Part shown: piece after piece, positions 36,055 to 45,955 of the stretch | Numbering within the stretch: position 1 is the first letter of the stretch | Layout: every line of letters begins with the position of its first letter | From: Prochloron sp965198675 | Lineage (GTDB): Bacteria > Cyanobacteriota > Cyanobacteriia > Cyanobacteriales > Prochloraceae | Length of the DNA: 64,000 nucleotides | Direction: 5' to 3' | NCBI GenBank assembly: GCA_965198675.1 | Contig: OZ240666.1 | Span: forward strand, 1,488,001-1,552,000 | Translations under genes and position numbers: made by a program | Notes under the pieces: generated by a model | Seen by the model: only the letters and a program-made list of their open reading frames with translations | Database searches by the model: none | Told to the model about the DNA's origin: nothing

Positions 36055-36351
36055 ATGCGAAGAAGAGACGCGATCGCCATTGCTTTTGGCGTATTTACCG
36101 CTGGGGGAATCACCTATTTATTATTGCAGTTAGCGGGACTGGACAACCTGTCCGCCGGAATCTGGAGTCAGGGATTATTAGTAGGTGGGTTAGTAGCTTG
36201 GCTGTGTACCTATCTCTTCCGAGTCGCTGGTCAAAAAATGACTTACAACCAGCAGATCCAAGATTATAAAGAAGCAGTGCTGCAAAAGCGTTTGGAAGAA
36301 ATGACTCCAGAAGAGTTGGCTAAACTACAAGCAGAAGTGGAAGAACAATAA
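36055..36351 (+). CDS. DUF3007 family membrane protein
   Basis: 98 residues with two membrane segments (AIAIAFGVFTAGGITYLLLQ and GLLVGGLVAWLCTYLF) and a charged C-terminal helix (QIQDYKEAVLQKRLEEMTPEELAKLQAE). A small conserved protein of cyanobacteria and plastid-bearing plants, next to ndhL. A role with the NDH-1 or photosynthetic membrane is guilt by association only. Confidence 0.85.
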   Translation: MRRRDAIAIAFGVFTAGGITYLLLQLAGLDNLSAGIWSQGLLVGGLVAWLCTYLFRVAGQKMTYNQQIQDYKEAVLQKRLEEMTPEELAKLQAEVEEQ

Positions 36352-36401
36352 AATAGTCCTTCCCTCTTCCCCCACACCCCACACCCTACACCCCACATCC
36401 T

Positions 36402-37202
36402 ATGACTTCCGTTTCCCACTGCTTTAAATCTCTCAAAAACGCTGGTGAATGTGCTCTCATACCCTTTATCACCGCTGGTGATCCGGATCTGTCTACCACC
36501 GCTCAAGCTCTCCGGATCCTGGATCAAGAAGGTGCGGATCTAATTGAATTAGGGGTTCCCTATGGCGATCCCCTAGCGGACGGTCCTACGATTCAAGCCG
36601 CCGCCACCAGAGCGTTACAACGAGGGGTACGGTTAGATGACGTTCTGGGGGTAGTCCAGGATATTTCCGGGGAAATAAAAGCGCCGATTATTCTTTTTAC
36701 CTACTACAACCCCATATTTTACCGGGGTATTGAACCCTTCTTGGACAAAATTGTCGCTGCTGGGGTGAAAGGTTTAGTGGTGCCGGACTTACCCTTGGAA
36801 GAGAGCCTTATCATTATGGAACCAGCTGCGGAAAGGGGAATTGAGTTAACCTTATTAGTGGCCCCCACAACTCCCCCAGAACGCTTTCAGGCGATCGCCC
36901 GTCAGTCTCAAGGTTTCATTTATTTAGTCAGCGTTACTGGTGTGACAGGAGTCCGTAGCCAAGTCCAAAGTCGAGTTGAAGATTTACTCGCCAGTTTGCG
37001 CCGGGTTACGGACAAGCCTATTGGTGTGGGTTTTGGCATTTCCCAGCCCGAACAAGCCCGACAGATGAAAGCTTGGGGGGCCGATGCAGTTATTGTGGGC
37101 AGCGCTTTTGTTAAGCGTTTGGCAGCAGGCACCCCAGAAGAAGGTTGTCAGGCCATCGCTCAGTTTTGCCGCAGTCTGAAGGGAGCATTAACCGAGACAT
37201 GA
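36402..37202 (+). CDS. trpA: Tryptophan synthase alpha subunit
   Basis: 266 residues. It cleaves indole-3-glycerol phosphate to indole and G3P, passing indole to TrpB. The catalytic Glu and Asp lie in LIELGVPYGDPLADGPTI. Other motifs are PFITAGDPDLS, GLVVPDLPLEES and VGFGISQPEQARQM, the phosphate-binding loop. TIM barrel. The stop overlaps the ATG of spp (ATGA). TrpB is not in the window. Confidence 0.97.
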   Translation: MTSVSHCFKSLKNAGECALIPFITAGDPDLSTTAQALRILDQEGADLIELGVPYGDPLADGPTIQAAATRALQRGVRLDDVLGVVQDISGEIKAPIILFTYYNPIFYRGIEPFLDKIVAAGVKGLVVPDLPLEESLIIMEPAAERGIELTLLVAPTTPPERFQAIARQSQGFIYLVSVTGVTGVRSQVQSRVEDLLASLRRVTDKPIGVGFGISQPEQARQMKAWGADAVIVGSAFVKRLAAGTPEEGCQAIAQFCRSLKGALTET

Positions 37203-37948
37203 CCCCATTTTTATTTGTCACTGATTTAGATAATACCCTGGTAGGGGATGATGGTGCCTTAAAACTGCTGAATGAAAGGCTAAGTGACCATCGCCAGCAA
37301 TATGGAACTAAGATAGTCTATGCTACCGGGCGATCGCTCTTTCTCTACCGCCAACTGGCTTCTGAAAAGCCCCTCTTACCCCCAGATGCCCTCATTACTT
37401 CTGTAGGTACCGAAATATACCTTAACCATAATAAAAATAATTGGTGTAAGCAATGGGCGGCTGTTCTCTCTCAGGGATGGAACCGGGAGGCTGTGGTGGC
37501 TATAGCTAGTAAATATGGAGATTTGGTTCCCCAATCCACAACTGAACAAGGTAAATTTAAGGTTAGCTATTACCTTACTCCTGCTGCGGTAGAAGTAGTT
37601 ACTAAACTTAAGTATGAAATAGCACAAAATAACTTAAATATCAAGGTTATTTACAGCGGCTCTACTGATTTGGATCTGTTGCCCAAACAAGGAGATAAAG
37701 GGTTAGCAGTGAAATTCCTACAGCAAAATTGGGGTATTGAGGACCATTTTACGGTCTGTTGCGGTGACTCAGGCAATGATATTGCTCTCTTTAGTGTTGA
37801 GAGCCGACGAGGTATAATCGTGGGCAACGCTAAACAGGAATTACGGCAGTGGTACGAAGATAACCTCACGGATTATCTTTATTTGGCTAAAGGTGATTAC
37901 GCTGCTGGTATTCTGGAAGGTTTGCAACATTTTAATTTCCTTGAGTGA
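37199..37948 (+). CDS. spp: Sucrose-phosphate phosphatase
   Basis: 249 residues from ATG 37199, inside the trpA stop (4-base overlap). It is an HAD-family phosphatase: motif I FVTDLDNTLVGDD, motif II YATGRS, the Lys in LPKQGDKGLAVKFL, and motif IV FTVCCGDSGNDIALF. It removes phosphate from sucrose-6F-phosphate made by sucrose-phosphate synthase, completing synthesis of sucrose, used by cyanobacteria as compatible solute. The coupling to trpA is unusual in function but clear in sequence. Confidence 0.9.
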   Translation: MTPFLFVTDLDNTLVGDDGALKLLNERLSDHRQQYGTKIVYATGRSLFLYRQLASEKPLLPPDALITSVGTEIYLNHNKNNWCKQWAAVLSQGWNREAVVAIASKYGDLVPQSTTEQGKFKVSYYLTPAAVEVVTKLKYEIAQNNLNIKVIYSGSTDLDLLPKQGDKGLAVKFLQQNWGIEDHFTVCCGDSGNDIALFSVESRRGIIVGNAKQELRQWYEDNLTDYLYLAKGDYAAGILEGLQHFNFLE

Positions 37949-38040
37949 TGATTGATGTTTCACGCAGGGGTGCAGAGAGGCAGGGAGAGAGAGAAGAGTA
38001 GGGTGGGCAATGCCCACCAATTGATGTAGGGTGTAAAACA

Positions 38041-38405
38041 GTGACCAGTGACCAGTTACCAGTTACCAGTTACCAGTTACCAGTTACCAGTTACCAGTTA
38101 CCAGTTACCAGTTACCAGTCCTGCTCATGCCAACCGGGGCAGTCAGGCAGTTACCAGTTACCAGTTACCAGTCCTGCTCATGCCAACCGGGGCAGTCAGG
38201 CAGTTACCAGTTACCTTCCACCAATAAGTGGCTTGCCACCAAATAAGTGGTGGGGGCCTCAAACCCAAGGTTGAGCTGCTACCATGGTACGTGATTACTG
38301 GTCACTGGTCACTGTCATGGTACGAGGTAACTGAAAGGTGGGGGCCTCAAACCTAAGGTTGAGCTGCTACCATGGTACGTGATTACTGGTCACTGGTAAC
38401 TGAAA
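38041..38405. repeat. TTACCAG array, CCTGCTCATGCC hairpins and two 69/87-bp units
   Basis: TTACCAG repeats (38050-38118 and 38152-38172), two copies of CCTGCTCATGCCAACCGGGG with GCAGTCAGGCAG, then two units of the AACCCAAGGTTGAGCTGC tandem repeat. The first unit is 87 bases with the extra CACTGTCATGGTACGAGG. One strand is open in a frame that reads QLPVTSYQLPVTS; this is not a gene. Nothing else in 37949-38415 except a GTAGGGTGGGCAATGCCC hairpin near 37998. Confidence 0.9.
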
Positions 38406-38415
38406 GGTGATAGGG

Positions 38416-38625
38416 TCACTTCGTACCGCGTGTGGTTATAGGTTCTCTAGATATTTCTGGTATTTCAAAGTCTCCACAATGGGCAAAGCGTCGTTCATCT
38501 TCTGTGAGGGCTTCGCGAATAATTTCTTTGGCTTCTTCTTCAAGAGATCGCCCATGTTCTTCCGCTTGTTTTTCCAGGCGATCTTTGATGTTTTCATCCA
38601 GATTGTAGATGGTAATTTGTGCCAT
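38416..38625 (-). CDS. FitA-like ribbon-helix-helix antitoxin, orphan
   Basis: 69 residues. MAQITIYNLDENIKDRLEKQA is the beta strand and first helix of a FitA/Arc-type fold, with EEHGRSLEEEAKEIIREAL as second helix. Such antitoxins bind DNA and neutralise VapC-type PIN toxins encoded just downstream. Downstream here there is only the TTACCAG repeat block, so the toxin gene is missing and the antitoxin is an orphan. The C-terminal residues EPITTRGTK come from near the repeat boundary. Confidence 0.75.
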   Translation of the reverse strand: MAQITIYNLDENIKDRLEKQAEEHGRSLEEEAKEIIREALTEDERRFAHCGDFEIPEISREPITTRGTK

Positions 38626-38639
38626 ATTTCTTTATTATA

Positions 38640-38978
38640 GCAATGGCCAAGGTATATAGGACATCATCAAGGCAATTTAGGAGTGTGCTAACAGGAGAGT
38701 GCAGATGCCCAAATCCTCTAGGTCATTGAAGCCATCGAATTATAGCAAGCGCCAAGGGGCTTAGTACGCTCTCCGGGAGTTGGATATAGTCCAAGAGAAA
38801 TGTTCAAAACCTCTGTCAGACTGAAGAAACTGGTAACTAGTCACTGCTAACTCATAACTGTCATGGTACTCGCTCACTGTCATGGTACGAGGTAACTGCT
38901 AGATGTGTAGGTTGGGTTGAGGGAACGAAACCCAACAACCTAAGGGCGGGAAAACCCCAGGGCGCAAGCCTTGCGCCC
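38640..38978. repeat. Spacer with TTACCAGT-type, hairpin and GCGCAAGCCTTGCGC repeats
   Basis: ATTATAGCAATGGCCAAGG and ATTATAGCAAGCGCCAAGG at 38633 and 38740 are near copies. GTCACTGCTAACTCATAACT with CACTGTCATGGTACGAGG is at 38832-38897. GTAGGTTGGGTTGAGG (hairpin family) is at 38907, and GGGCGCAAGCCTTGCGCCCC, a perfect palindrome also at 46313, is at 38960-38979. No gene. Confidence 0.6.
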
Positions 38979-41900
38979 CTACAATCTCTCTATCCCCCCA
39001 TATTCAAGAATTTTCCTGACTTGCAATTTATCTTTGTCTTTTCTCGGTTCTACTTCACATTTCACTAAGGTATTCACTTTTAATTGAGGTATAATCTTGG
39101 TGTCGATACACTTGTCATTAAAGTAAATGTCAGCACCACCGTCTTCTGGAATAATAAAGCCATAGAAAGAGCCATTTTTCGCGATGATATGCTTGACTCT
39201 ACCTTCCTTGAGTAGATTTTGATTGAATATTAGGTCTTTCAAGGAGCGAATATGTTTGTTTTGCGGAGCAATAGCAAGTACCTGTTCACAATAATTTACT
39301 GCTTCTTCCCATCGATTTAGTCTCCCTAGTAGATATGTTAGCTCTGTGGTAATCTGGTTTAAATAATAAGGCTTTTTATAATTGGCAGCAATTTCAAATC
39401 CTTGACTAAGTTGGTCTATGGACTGTTCTATTTTTCCATGTTTCAATAAGACTTGCCCCATTTCTGTATAAGTTTTTACTAAATGTGATGGGTTATTTAA
39501 TTCTTCTCCTAAAGCTATACTACGGTTGTAATACATAAATGCTCTCTGGAGTTTTGCTTCACCTTTTTGGTTGCCATATACTCTAACTAGTGCATTGCTG
39601 ATTGTAGCAAGTTTTTTTCGGTTCGGTTGGGCTTCTTGTTCAGTATAACTCTCTAGAAGACATTTTTCAGCTTTCTGCCATTTTCCCTGTTCCGACAGGA
39701 CTTCTCCTCGGATAAGTAATGTGTCTACAAGTTTGGGGGGGTTGTCTAATTTATTATCTTCATAGATGTTTTGACCGCGTCGGAGAATTTCTTGGGCTAG
39801 ATCTAGTTGTTGCTGTTCTTTGAGTACTTCTCCCAGAATGTTTAGAATTCCTACCAGGTGGGGTAGTTCCTGAGACTCAGTGTCTTGGAGGAAAGCATTT
39901 AATACTTCATTCACCACCTGCTCTAGCTTTCTTGGCTTATTCTGGTTTGTCAGGACTTCCTTTAATCTCCTTTTAGCATACTGCCAGTCTTTTGGATTGT
40001 CAAGGGTTTGACAAAGGACTATCTGTTGGCAGGAAGTTTTTAATGCTTCATCCAGGTTTCCCAGCTTCTGTAGAACTCTCCCTAAACCATTAAGGGCGAT
40101 CGCCTGTTGTGGTTTATCATCGATTTCTTTTGCAATATCCACCTGCTGTTGGAAAGCATCTTTAGCTTCATCCCACTTTCGTTGCTTCTGTAGAACTCCC
40201 CCTAAACCATTAAGGGCGATCGCCTGTTCTCGTTTATCATCGATTTCTTTTGCAATATCCACCTCCCGTTGGAAAGCATCTTTAGCTTCATCCCATTTTC
40301 GTTGCTTCTGTAGAACTCCCCCTAAACCATTAAGGGCGATCGCCTGTTCTCGTTTATCATCGATTTCTTTTGCAATATCCACCTCCCGTTGGAAAGCATC
40401 TTTAGCTTCATCCAGGTTTCCCAGCTTCTGTAGAACTCCTCCTAAACCATTAAGAGCGATCGCCTGTTCTCGTTTATCATCGATTTCTTTTGCAATATCC
40501 ATCTCCCGTTGGAAAGCATCTTTAGCTTCATCCCACTTTCGTTGCTCCTTTAGAACTCCCCCTAAACCATTAAGGGCGATCGCCTGTTCTCGTTTATCAT
40601 CGATTTCTTTTGCAATATCCATCTCCCGTTGGAAAGCATCTTTAGCTTCATCCCACTTTCGTTGCTCCTTTAGAACTCCCCCTAAACCATTAAGAGCGAT
40701 CGCCTGTTGTGGTTTATCATCGATTTCTTTTGCAATATCCACCTCCCGTTGGAAAGCATCTTTTGCTTCATGGAGGTTTCCTTGCTGCTGTAGAACTCCT
40801 CCTAAACGATTAAGAGCGATCGCCTGTTCTCGTTTATCATCGATTTCTTTTGCAATATCAACCTCCCGTTGGAAAGCATCTTTTGCTTCATCCCACTTTC
40901 GTTGCTTCTGTAGAACTCCCCCTAAACGATTAAGAGCGATCGCCTGTTCTCGTTTATCATCGATTTCTTTTGCAATATCCACCTCCCGTTGGAAAGCATC
41001 TTTTGCTTCATCCAGGTTTCCTTGCTGCTGTAGAACTCCCCCTAAACGATTAAGAGCGATCGCCTGTTGTGGTTTATCATCGAGTTCTTTTGCCATATCC
41101 ATCTCCCGTTGGAAAGCATCTTTTGCTTCATCCAGGTTTCCTTGCTGCTGTAGAACTCCTCCTAAACGATTAAGAGCGATCGCCTGTTGTGGTTTATCAT
41201 CGATTTCTTTTGCCATATCCATCTCCCGTTGGAAAGCATCTTTTGCTTCATCCAGGTTTCCTTGCTGCTGTAGAACTCCCCCTAAACCATTAAGAGCGAT
41301 CGCCTGTTGTGGTTTATCATCGATTTCTTTTGCAATATCCACCTCCCGTTGGAAAGCATCTTTTGCTTCATGGAGGTTTCCTTGCTGCTGTAGAACTCCT
41401 CCTAAACGATTAAGAGCGATCGCCTGTTGTGGTTTATCATCGATTTCTTTTGCCATATCCATCTCCCGTTGGAAAGCATCTTTTGCTTCATCCAGGTTTC
41501 CTTGCTGCTGTAGAACTCTCCCTCTAATATGAAGAGCGATCGCCATTGACTGTTTATCATGGAGGTCTTTTGAAATTTTAAGCGATCTTCCTACAATAGT
41601 CAGTGCATAATCCTGGTTGTCTTGCTTTTCCAGGAGAATACCCAAACTAGTCCAAGAATTTCTCAATAATTCCCTATCCCCCAAGTACCCTGCAATCTCA
41701 ACTGCCTTCTCTAGAAATTCTGATGCTTCCTCAAATCGACGTTGCTTTTGCCGGATATTACCAAGTCTAAGGAGTCGTTTTACCTTGTAAACCTCCCGAA
41801 CCTCCTCAGAATCAATATTCTCTAAACTTTTAGGAATGGGGTTCAGAATTTTTTCAGCCAGGGAGAAATTTCCTAACAAGGAAAGAAATTTAGCTCGCCG

Positions 41901-44189
41901 CAGGGAGAAAATAATCGCTCTCTCCCAGTCTTTTTGTTCTTTGGCTAAGGAATAAAACTGAGATATCAATATATTTGCCTGCTCCCAATAGCCAAACTTC
42001 TCAAAAAATAAGTTCAACTTGTCCGCAAATACATCATCGGTCCGTTTTTCCTTAGATAGCCATTCAGCAGCCACCACTATATCATTGATTTCCTTCCCAA
42101 GGTCGAAATCATTCCCTTCTAATCTTGCTGGTTCCCATTCTTCCTCAGTATCTAAGTCAGACAATCGATGGCTGAATTTAATAGACTTGACTGATTCTAT
42201 GATATACTCACCATGTCTCCTGGCTGCTGCTTCCAGCAATGAAAGGTCACGAGCTAACTTGCTAGCATAAAGACGAACAATAGGGTGAAACCCATACCGT
42301 TCTCCTTTTTCACCGGACTCATTAAGCAATGAATAAGCACAGAGGTTATCTAAATAATCCGCCACCTCCCCCTCATCATCCAATTTACCTACTGCCATGG
42401 CTGTCTGGGAGGAAAAACCCTCCCCTGCACAGACACTTAAGCAGGCAAACAAGCTTTTTATGCGCTCCTTTTCCCTTTCTTCAGCATCTATTATATCCCA
42501 GGTAAAATCTAAATTCAAGGCTTTTTCCACCTTGGATTCATCATCTCCTTTAAGTCCTTGTTTAAAGATATCTTTTCTCTCAAGTTTGTCTGCATAAACC
42601 GCTAATTTAAAAACTCTCTTGCTTATCTTTTCTGTTTTTATAATAGTAGCTATGATAGTTATAACCAAAGGTAAATGACCTGCCAAAGTTACAATTTTCC
42701 TAGCCGCTTCTGGTTCAGCCTCAACCACTTCATGGCCTATAATTTTGCCCAACAGTTCCACAGCAGGGTCTTTCCCCGAACCAGTAAAACTGTTCAAAGG
42801 AGTAACTTCCAGTGCTTCAGCAGCAATACCTAGAGAACCGGAAAGATGATTATTTCTGGTGGTAATAATAATAGAAAAATTATTCTCTTCTGGCAGTAAA
42901 TTTCTGAGATCATCACCTCTATGAGCATTATCCAAAATCAGGAGCATGCGACGATTAGCAAAAAGCTCCCTCATGATAGTGGCTGCACTTTTTCCTTCCA
43001 GGTCAGACGTCTTTCTGTGGAAGCTTTTGGCTAAATTACGAGCAATGTCTTCCGGGGACTTTTTCTCGTCCTTATCTGCTATTTTCACCCCCACTATACC
43101 ATCAGTAAAATCAGTTTTGTGCTCCCTAGCAAAATAACTAGCCAATGCGGACTTCCCATGACCAGCACCTCCAAATAACACCACTACCTTGTTCCCTTCC
43201 CTTTCAATCAGTAGTTCTTTAAGTTTCTTTAACTCTTCCTCTCTCCCTACCAAAAAGTCTTGTTTTGGTAAATCAAAAGGGAGACTGGGTTTGAGAGAAG
43301 TTTCTGTTACGTCAAGTTCAGTTTTTTTTTGAGAAAGAGATCTACTATTCAGGGAGAAAGGATACAGTCCATTTTCATAGCCATCTTCGTCCTGGAGCCA
43401 TTTCTGGCGGCGATCGCGACCACGGCGCAAATAAACTATTCCTTCCCCAGTTTCCCAATCCAGATGGACAAAATTGTAGCTATTTAACCTATCTCGGCGG
43501 TCATAACTTGCTCCCGCAGGGATAAACACATAATCTCCCCTATTCCCAGCTCTCTGCTGCACTCTCGGATCATGTTCGTGTCCACATAAAATAAAGTGAC
43601 AGTTTTCTCCAAGACGCTGCTCAATATTCCTCCGTTCAAACCCCGCCAACCAATTAAAAGGGTGGTGTAACACAGCGATACGCAAATCATCCCCTGTCAT
43701 ATTCCTCAGAGGAGCGTAAATTTGCGTCTCTCCCACAACGAGTTTGTTTTCATCCTCTATTTTTCCCTCTGGGTTCTTATTCCGCCCAGCCATGAGAGCC
43801 GAATTTATCCCCAGCAAAGAGATCCGGACCTTATTGATTTCCAGTGATTTAACGCTACCGTAGTCCGGAGACTCCTGAGCAGTATATTCCGTGACAAATT
43901 CTTTATAAGCAGCAAAAGGATTTAGTAGGTATTTACGACTTTCTTCATCCGTCAGCCACTCTTGAACTTGACTTTCCGACTCAAAAGGTTGGAGAAGGGC
44001 TGGTGACAAGAATTTAAACTTACCCCTATCTAAATCGTGGTTACCCGGAACCATAAACAGGCGTTCTGGTGTTAATCCTGTAGCCGCCAGCACTGGAGCC
44101 AACAAATGGGTTTTCGCTGCCTCATACTCCTCTTTCTTCCCCGAGAAAGCTAAATCACCGCTAAAGATTATAAAATCAACATGCTTCAA
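38979..44189 (-). CDS. Metallophosphoesterase-STAND NTPase-TPR-cold-shock-like protein, N-terminus split off
   Basis: 1736 residues. Residues 1-260 are a calcineurin-like phosphoesterase lacking its first motif: FSGDLAF, VPGNHD at 48-52, AVLHHPF at 172-178, CGHEHD at 202-207. Residues 310-640 are a STAND/NB-ARC-type NTPase: VGREEELKKL, P-loop GGAGHGKSA at 340-348, LLILDNAH at 416-423, TTR at 443-445. Residues 690-1660 are TPRs, including 12 near-identical 40-residue units. The last 70 residues look like a cold-shock/S1 OB fold (KNGSFYGFIIPEDGGADIYF). STAND proteins oligomerise on sensing a ligand. Here the missing metal motif DWH lies 1.8 kb upstream (46125-45951), beyond a TnpB insertion, so the start at 44189 is not native. 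Confidence 0.8.
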   Translation of the reverse strand: MKHVDFIIFSGDLAFSGKKEEYEAAKTHLLAPVLAATGLTPERLFMVPGNHDLDRGKFKFLSPALLQPFESESQVQEWLTDEESRKYLLNPFAAYKEFVTEYTAQESPDYGSVKSLEINKVRISLLGINSALMAGRNKNPEGKIEDENKLVVGETQIYAPLRNMTGDDLRIAVLHHPFNWLAGFERRNIEQRLGENCHFILCGHEHDPRVQQRAGNRGDYVFIPAGASYDRRDRLNSYNFVHLDWETGEGIVYLRRGRDRRQKWLQDEDGYENGLYPFSLNSRSLSQKKTELDVTETSLKPSLPFDLPKQDFLVGREEELKKLKELLIEREGNKVVVLFGGAGHGKSALASYFAREHKTDFTDGIVGVKIADKDEKKSPEDIARNLAKSFHRKTSDLEGKSAATIMRELFANRRMLLILDNAHRGDDLRNLLPEENNFSIIITTRNNHLSGSLGIAAEALEVTPLNSFTGSGKDPAVELLGKIIGHEVVEAEPEAARKIVTLAGHLPLVITIIATIIKTEKISKRVFKLAVYADKLERKDIFKQGLKGDDESKVEKALNLDFTWDIIDAEEREKERIKSLFACLSVCAGEGFSSQTAMAVGKLDDEGEVADYLDNLCAYSLLNESGEKGERYGFHPIVRLYASKLARDLSLLEAAARRHGEYIIESVKSIKFSHRLSDLDTEEEWEPARLEGNDFDLGKEINDIVVAAEWLSKEKRTDDVFADKLNLFFEKFGYWEQANILISQFYSLAKEQKDWERAIIFSLRRAKFLSLLGNFSLAEKILNPIPKSLENIDSEEVREVYKVKRLLRLGNIRQKQRRFEEASEFLEKAVEIAGYLGDRELLRNSWTSLGILLEKQDNQDYALTIVGRSLKISKDLHDKQSMAIALHIRGRVLQQQGNLDEAKDAFQREMDMAKEIDDKPQQAIALNRLGGVLQQQGNLHEAKDAFQREVDIAKEIDDKPQQAIALNGLGGVLQQQGNLDEAKDAFQREMDMAKEIDDKPQQAIALNRLGGVLQQQGNLDEAKDAFQREMDMAKELDDKPQQAIALNRLGGVLQQQGNLDEAKDAFQREVDIAKEIDDKREQAIALNRLGGVLQKQRKWDEAKDAFQREVDIAKEIDDKREQAIALNRLGGVLQQQGNLHEAKDAFQREVDIAKEIDDKPQQAIALNGLGGVLKEQRKWDEAKDAFQREMDIAKEIDDKREQAIALNGLGGVLKEQRKWDEAKDAFQREMDIAKEIDDKREQAIALNGLGGVLQKLGNLDEAKDAFQREVDIAKEIDDKREQAIALNGLGGVLQKQRKWDEAKDAFQREVDIAKEIDDKREQAIALNGLGGVLQKQRKWDEAKDAFQQQVDIAKEIDDKPQQAIALNGLGRVLQKLGNLDEALKTSCQQIVLCQTLDNPKDWQYAKRRLKEVLTNQNKPRKLEQVVNEVLNAFLQDTESQELPHLVGILNILGEVLKEQQQLDLAQEILRRGQNIYEDNKLDNPPKLVDTLLIRGEVLSEQGKWQKAEKCLLESYTEQEAQPNRKKLATISNALVRVYGNQKGEAKLQRAFMYYNRSIALGEELNNPSHLVKTYTEMGQVLLKHGKIEQSIDQLSQGFEIAANYKKPYYLNQITTELTYLLGRLNRWEEAVNYCEQVLAIAPQNKHIRSLKDLIFNQNLLKEGRVKHIIAKNGSFYGFIIPEDGGADIYFNDKCIDTKIIPQLKVNTLVKCEVEPRKDKDKLQVRKILEYGGIERL
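40090..41545 (-). repeat. Twelve 120-bp TPR-coding tandem repeats
   Basis: Twelve units of 120 bases encode AIALNGLGGVLQKQRKWDEA, KDAFQREVDIAKEIDDKREQ with few differences. Two linker variants (QQQGNLDEAK and KQRKWDEAK) and two end variants (DDKPQQ, DDKREQ) are shuffled along the array, as expected from unequal recombination between units. Each unit carries a GCGATCGC HIP1 site. The thirteenth unit is diverged. Confidence 0.95.
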
Positions 44190-44224
44190 CTCAACACTTA
44201 TCTGCTCTCGTTGGAGAATATCAT

Positions 44225-45955
44225 GAACTACGCCGAGTCGCTACGCCTACCTAGGTTTTCTGACGCTTCAACGCCCCTAGTTGCTTCATGCTTCCGCAGG
44301 AAGGTAGGATGCGTTACGCTAATCCTAACGGCAGCTACCGCATCCTAACGGCAGCTAACGCATCCTACGCCGCGACCCATCTAAAGAGGCCAGTTCCTGA
44401 CCCCTAGCCCAAGCCAACATTACTTGAGCTGCATTTACATCCCTATCTTCTTGATGTCCACAATGTTGGCAAACATGAACACGATCGCTCAATGTTTTCT
44501 TTGTAGTTTCCCAGCACTTAGCGCATCTTTGGGTAGGTTTTAACTTTTGTGTTGGGGCCTCTAAATAAACCCCTTTCGCCTCAATAACCTTGTACTTAAT
44601 CGCATCTTTCGTCATGCCAATAGCAACATCGAGTAAAGAACGATTGAGACCAGCTTTTTGGCGTTTTCTCTTGCCTTTACCTTTACGGGTCATCCCTTTG
44701 AGGGACGCCAAAGGCGGCACCTTCGGTGTGAGCTTCTCAGTAGCAACCAAGCTATTACTGCTAACGATTTGTGCTGCTACCTTATGAGACCAATCGTGGC
44801 GTTGATTGGCTACCTTGCGATGAACTTTGCTAATTAGACCTTGTGCCTTGCGCCATCTACGAGAAGCTTTTGCTTTCCTCTTTTCAGGACGGCGCTTTTT
44901 TCTTAACTGTTTAGAAAGTTGTTTGACCTTCTGGGCTGCTTTGGCCTGAAACTTTGGAGCTTCTATAAACTCTCCATCTGATGTAGCTATAGCTACTTTA
45001 CAACCAAAATCTAAACCAACCCACCCCCCAACCCCCCTCCTGGGAGGGGGGCGAAGGGGGGTGGGTTTCTCTTTCAGGAACACAATTAACTGTTATAGAT
45101 GCGTACCATTTATTATTATTCCAAATTATCGTACAAGTTGTTGGTTTCCCCCAAGTTCTAGCCTTTCCCCGCATTGGAATAAAGATAGGGCCGGATTTAA
45201 AATGCCTCAACTCAAGCTGACCGTTAACCCCCGGCATTGATTAATGGCGGGGGTGAACTTTCCAACCAGCACTGTCTGGATATGTCCACCCTCTGTAGCG
45301 GCGTTTTGCTTTGAATCTAGGATATTTTGCCAGCCCCTTAAAAAAGCGCTGATAGCCAAAATCTACTCGTTTTAAAGTTGCTTGCAGAGTATGAGATCCC
45401 AGTTCTTTGTACTCAGGCCACACTTCTTTGAATGCTGGTAGGGAGTTCTGCTGTTCGAAATAGTTCACCCCTGCTCCTGTGCAGCCGCACCTGAGCAGGC
45501 AGGTCCGAGGCGCTGGTATTGAGTTCGACGATTAGCAATGGCAGCGTTATATAACTCACAGTGCATCTTGTGCGCCCTGTGTAATTTGCGTGAGCTGGAG
45601 GCGCTTGGATAGAGTCGGTAGGTGATTCGGCGGGTTGGCATCAGAACTGCTGGGTCATACACTCTAACTGTAGCAGTTTAAGTGTAGATCGTCAAGATGA
45701 AACCCCGAAAAGTTTCCGCGCTATCCTTCCCCACCCCGCTTCGCGTAGGATGCGTTACGCTAACCCATTTAATTTAGGATGCTGCTACGTACGATGCGTT
45801 ACGCCAACAAAGTTTGTATTGTTGCTACTACTTACGGCTAGTAACGCATCCTACGGCTAGTAACGCATCCTACGGCTAGTAACGCATCCTACGGCTAGTA
45901 ACGCATCCTACGACAGAAGGCCGCATCCTACGGGTGGGGACTGCCGCGCATTCGT
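44225..45955 (-). mobile_element. TnpB element with flanking fold-back repeats inserted in the STAND gene
   Basis: On the minus strand the N-terminal MPE fragment stops at about 45951 (NALIER), and the frame resumes at about 44222 with ILQREQISVEL leading into KHVDFIIFSGD. The DNA between carries a fold-back repeat (45736-45960), a TnpB gene (45662-44255) and another partial fold-back copy (44300-44370). Relatives of this domain read straight through this point, so the whole 1.73-kb block is an insertion. Exact ends are not resolved because the repeat blurs the right junction. Confidence 0.75.
44255..45662 (-). pseudogene. tnpB: TnpB (IS200/IS605-type) broken by several repeat insertions
   Basis: Pieces in order: MPTRRITYRLYPSASSSRKL to RRTQYQRLG; NYFEQQNSLPAFKEVWPEYK to GWTYPDSAGWKVH; VNGQLELRHFKSGPIFI to TVNCVPERE; GLDFGCKVAIATSDGEF (RuvC I), EKLTPK (RuvC II E), CAKCWETTKKTL, CQHCGHQEDRDVNAAQ (zinc finger, RuvC III) and, after one more break, CGSMKQLGALKRQK at 44260-44300. 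Between the pieces sit five different small palindromes: 45472-45500, 45233-45262, 45015-45065, 44693-44725 (in frame) and 44300-44372. Without them the protein would be full length. Confidence 0.85.

Noticed and set aside
38041..38274. Open frame reading QLPVTSYQLPVTS
   Set aside because: Purely the TTACCAG array in one phase; no start context and no homologous protein expected.
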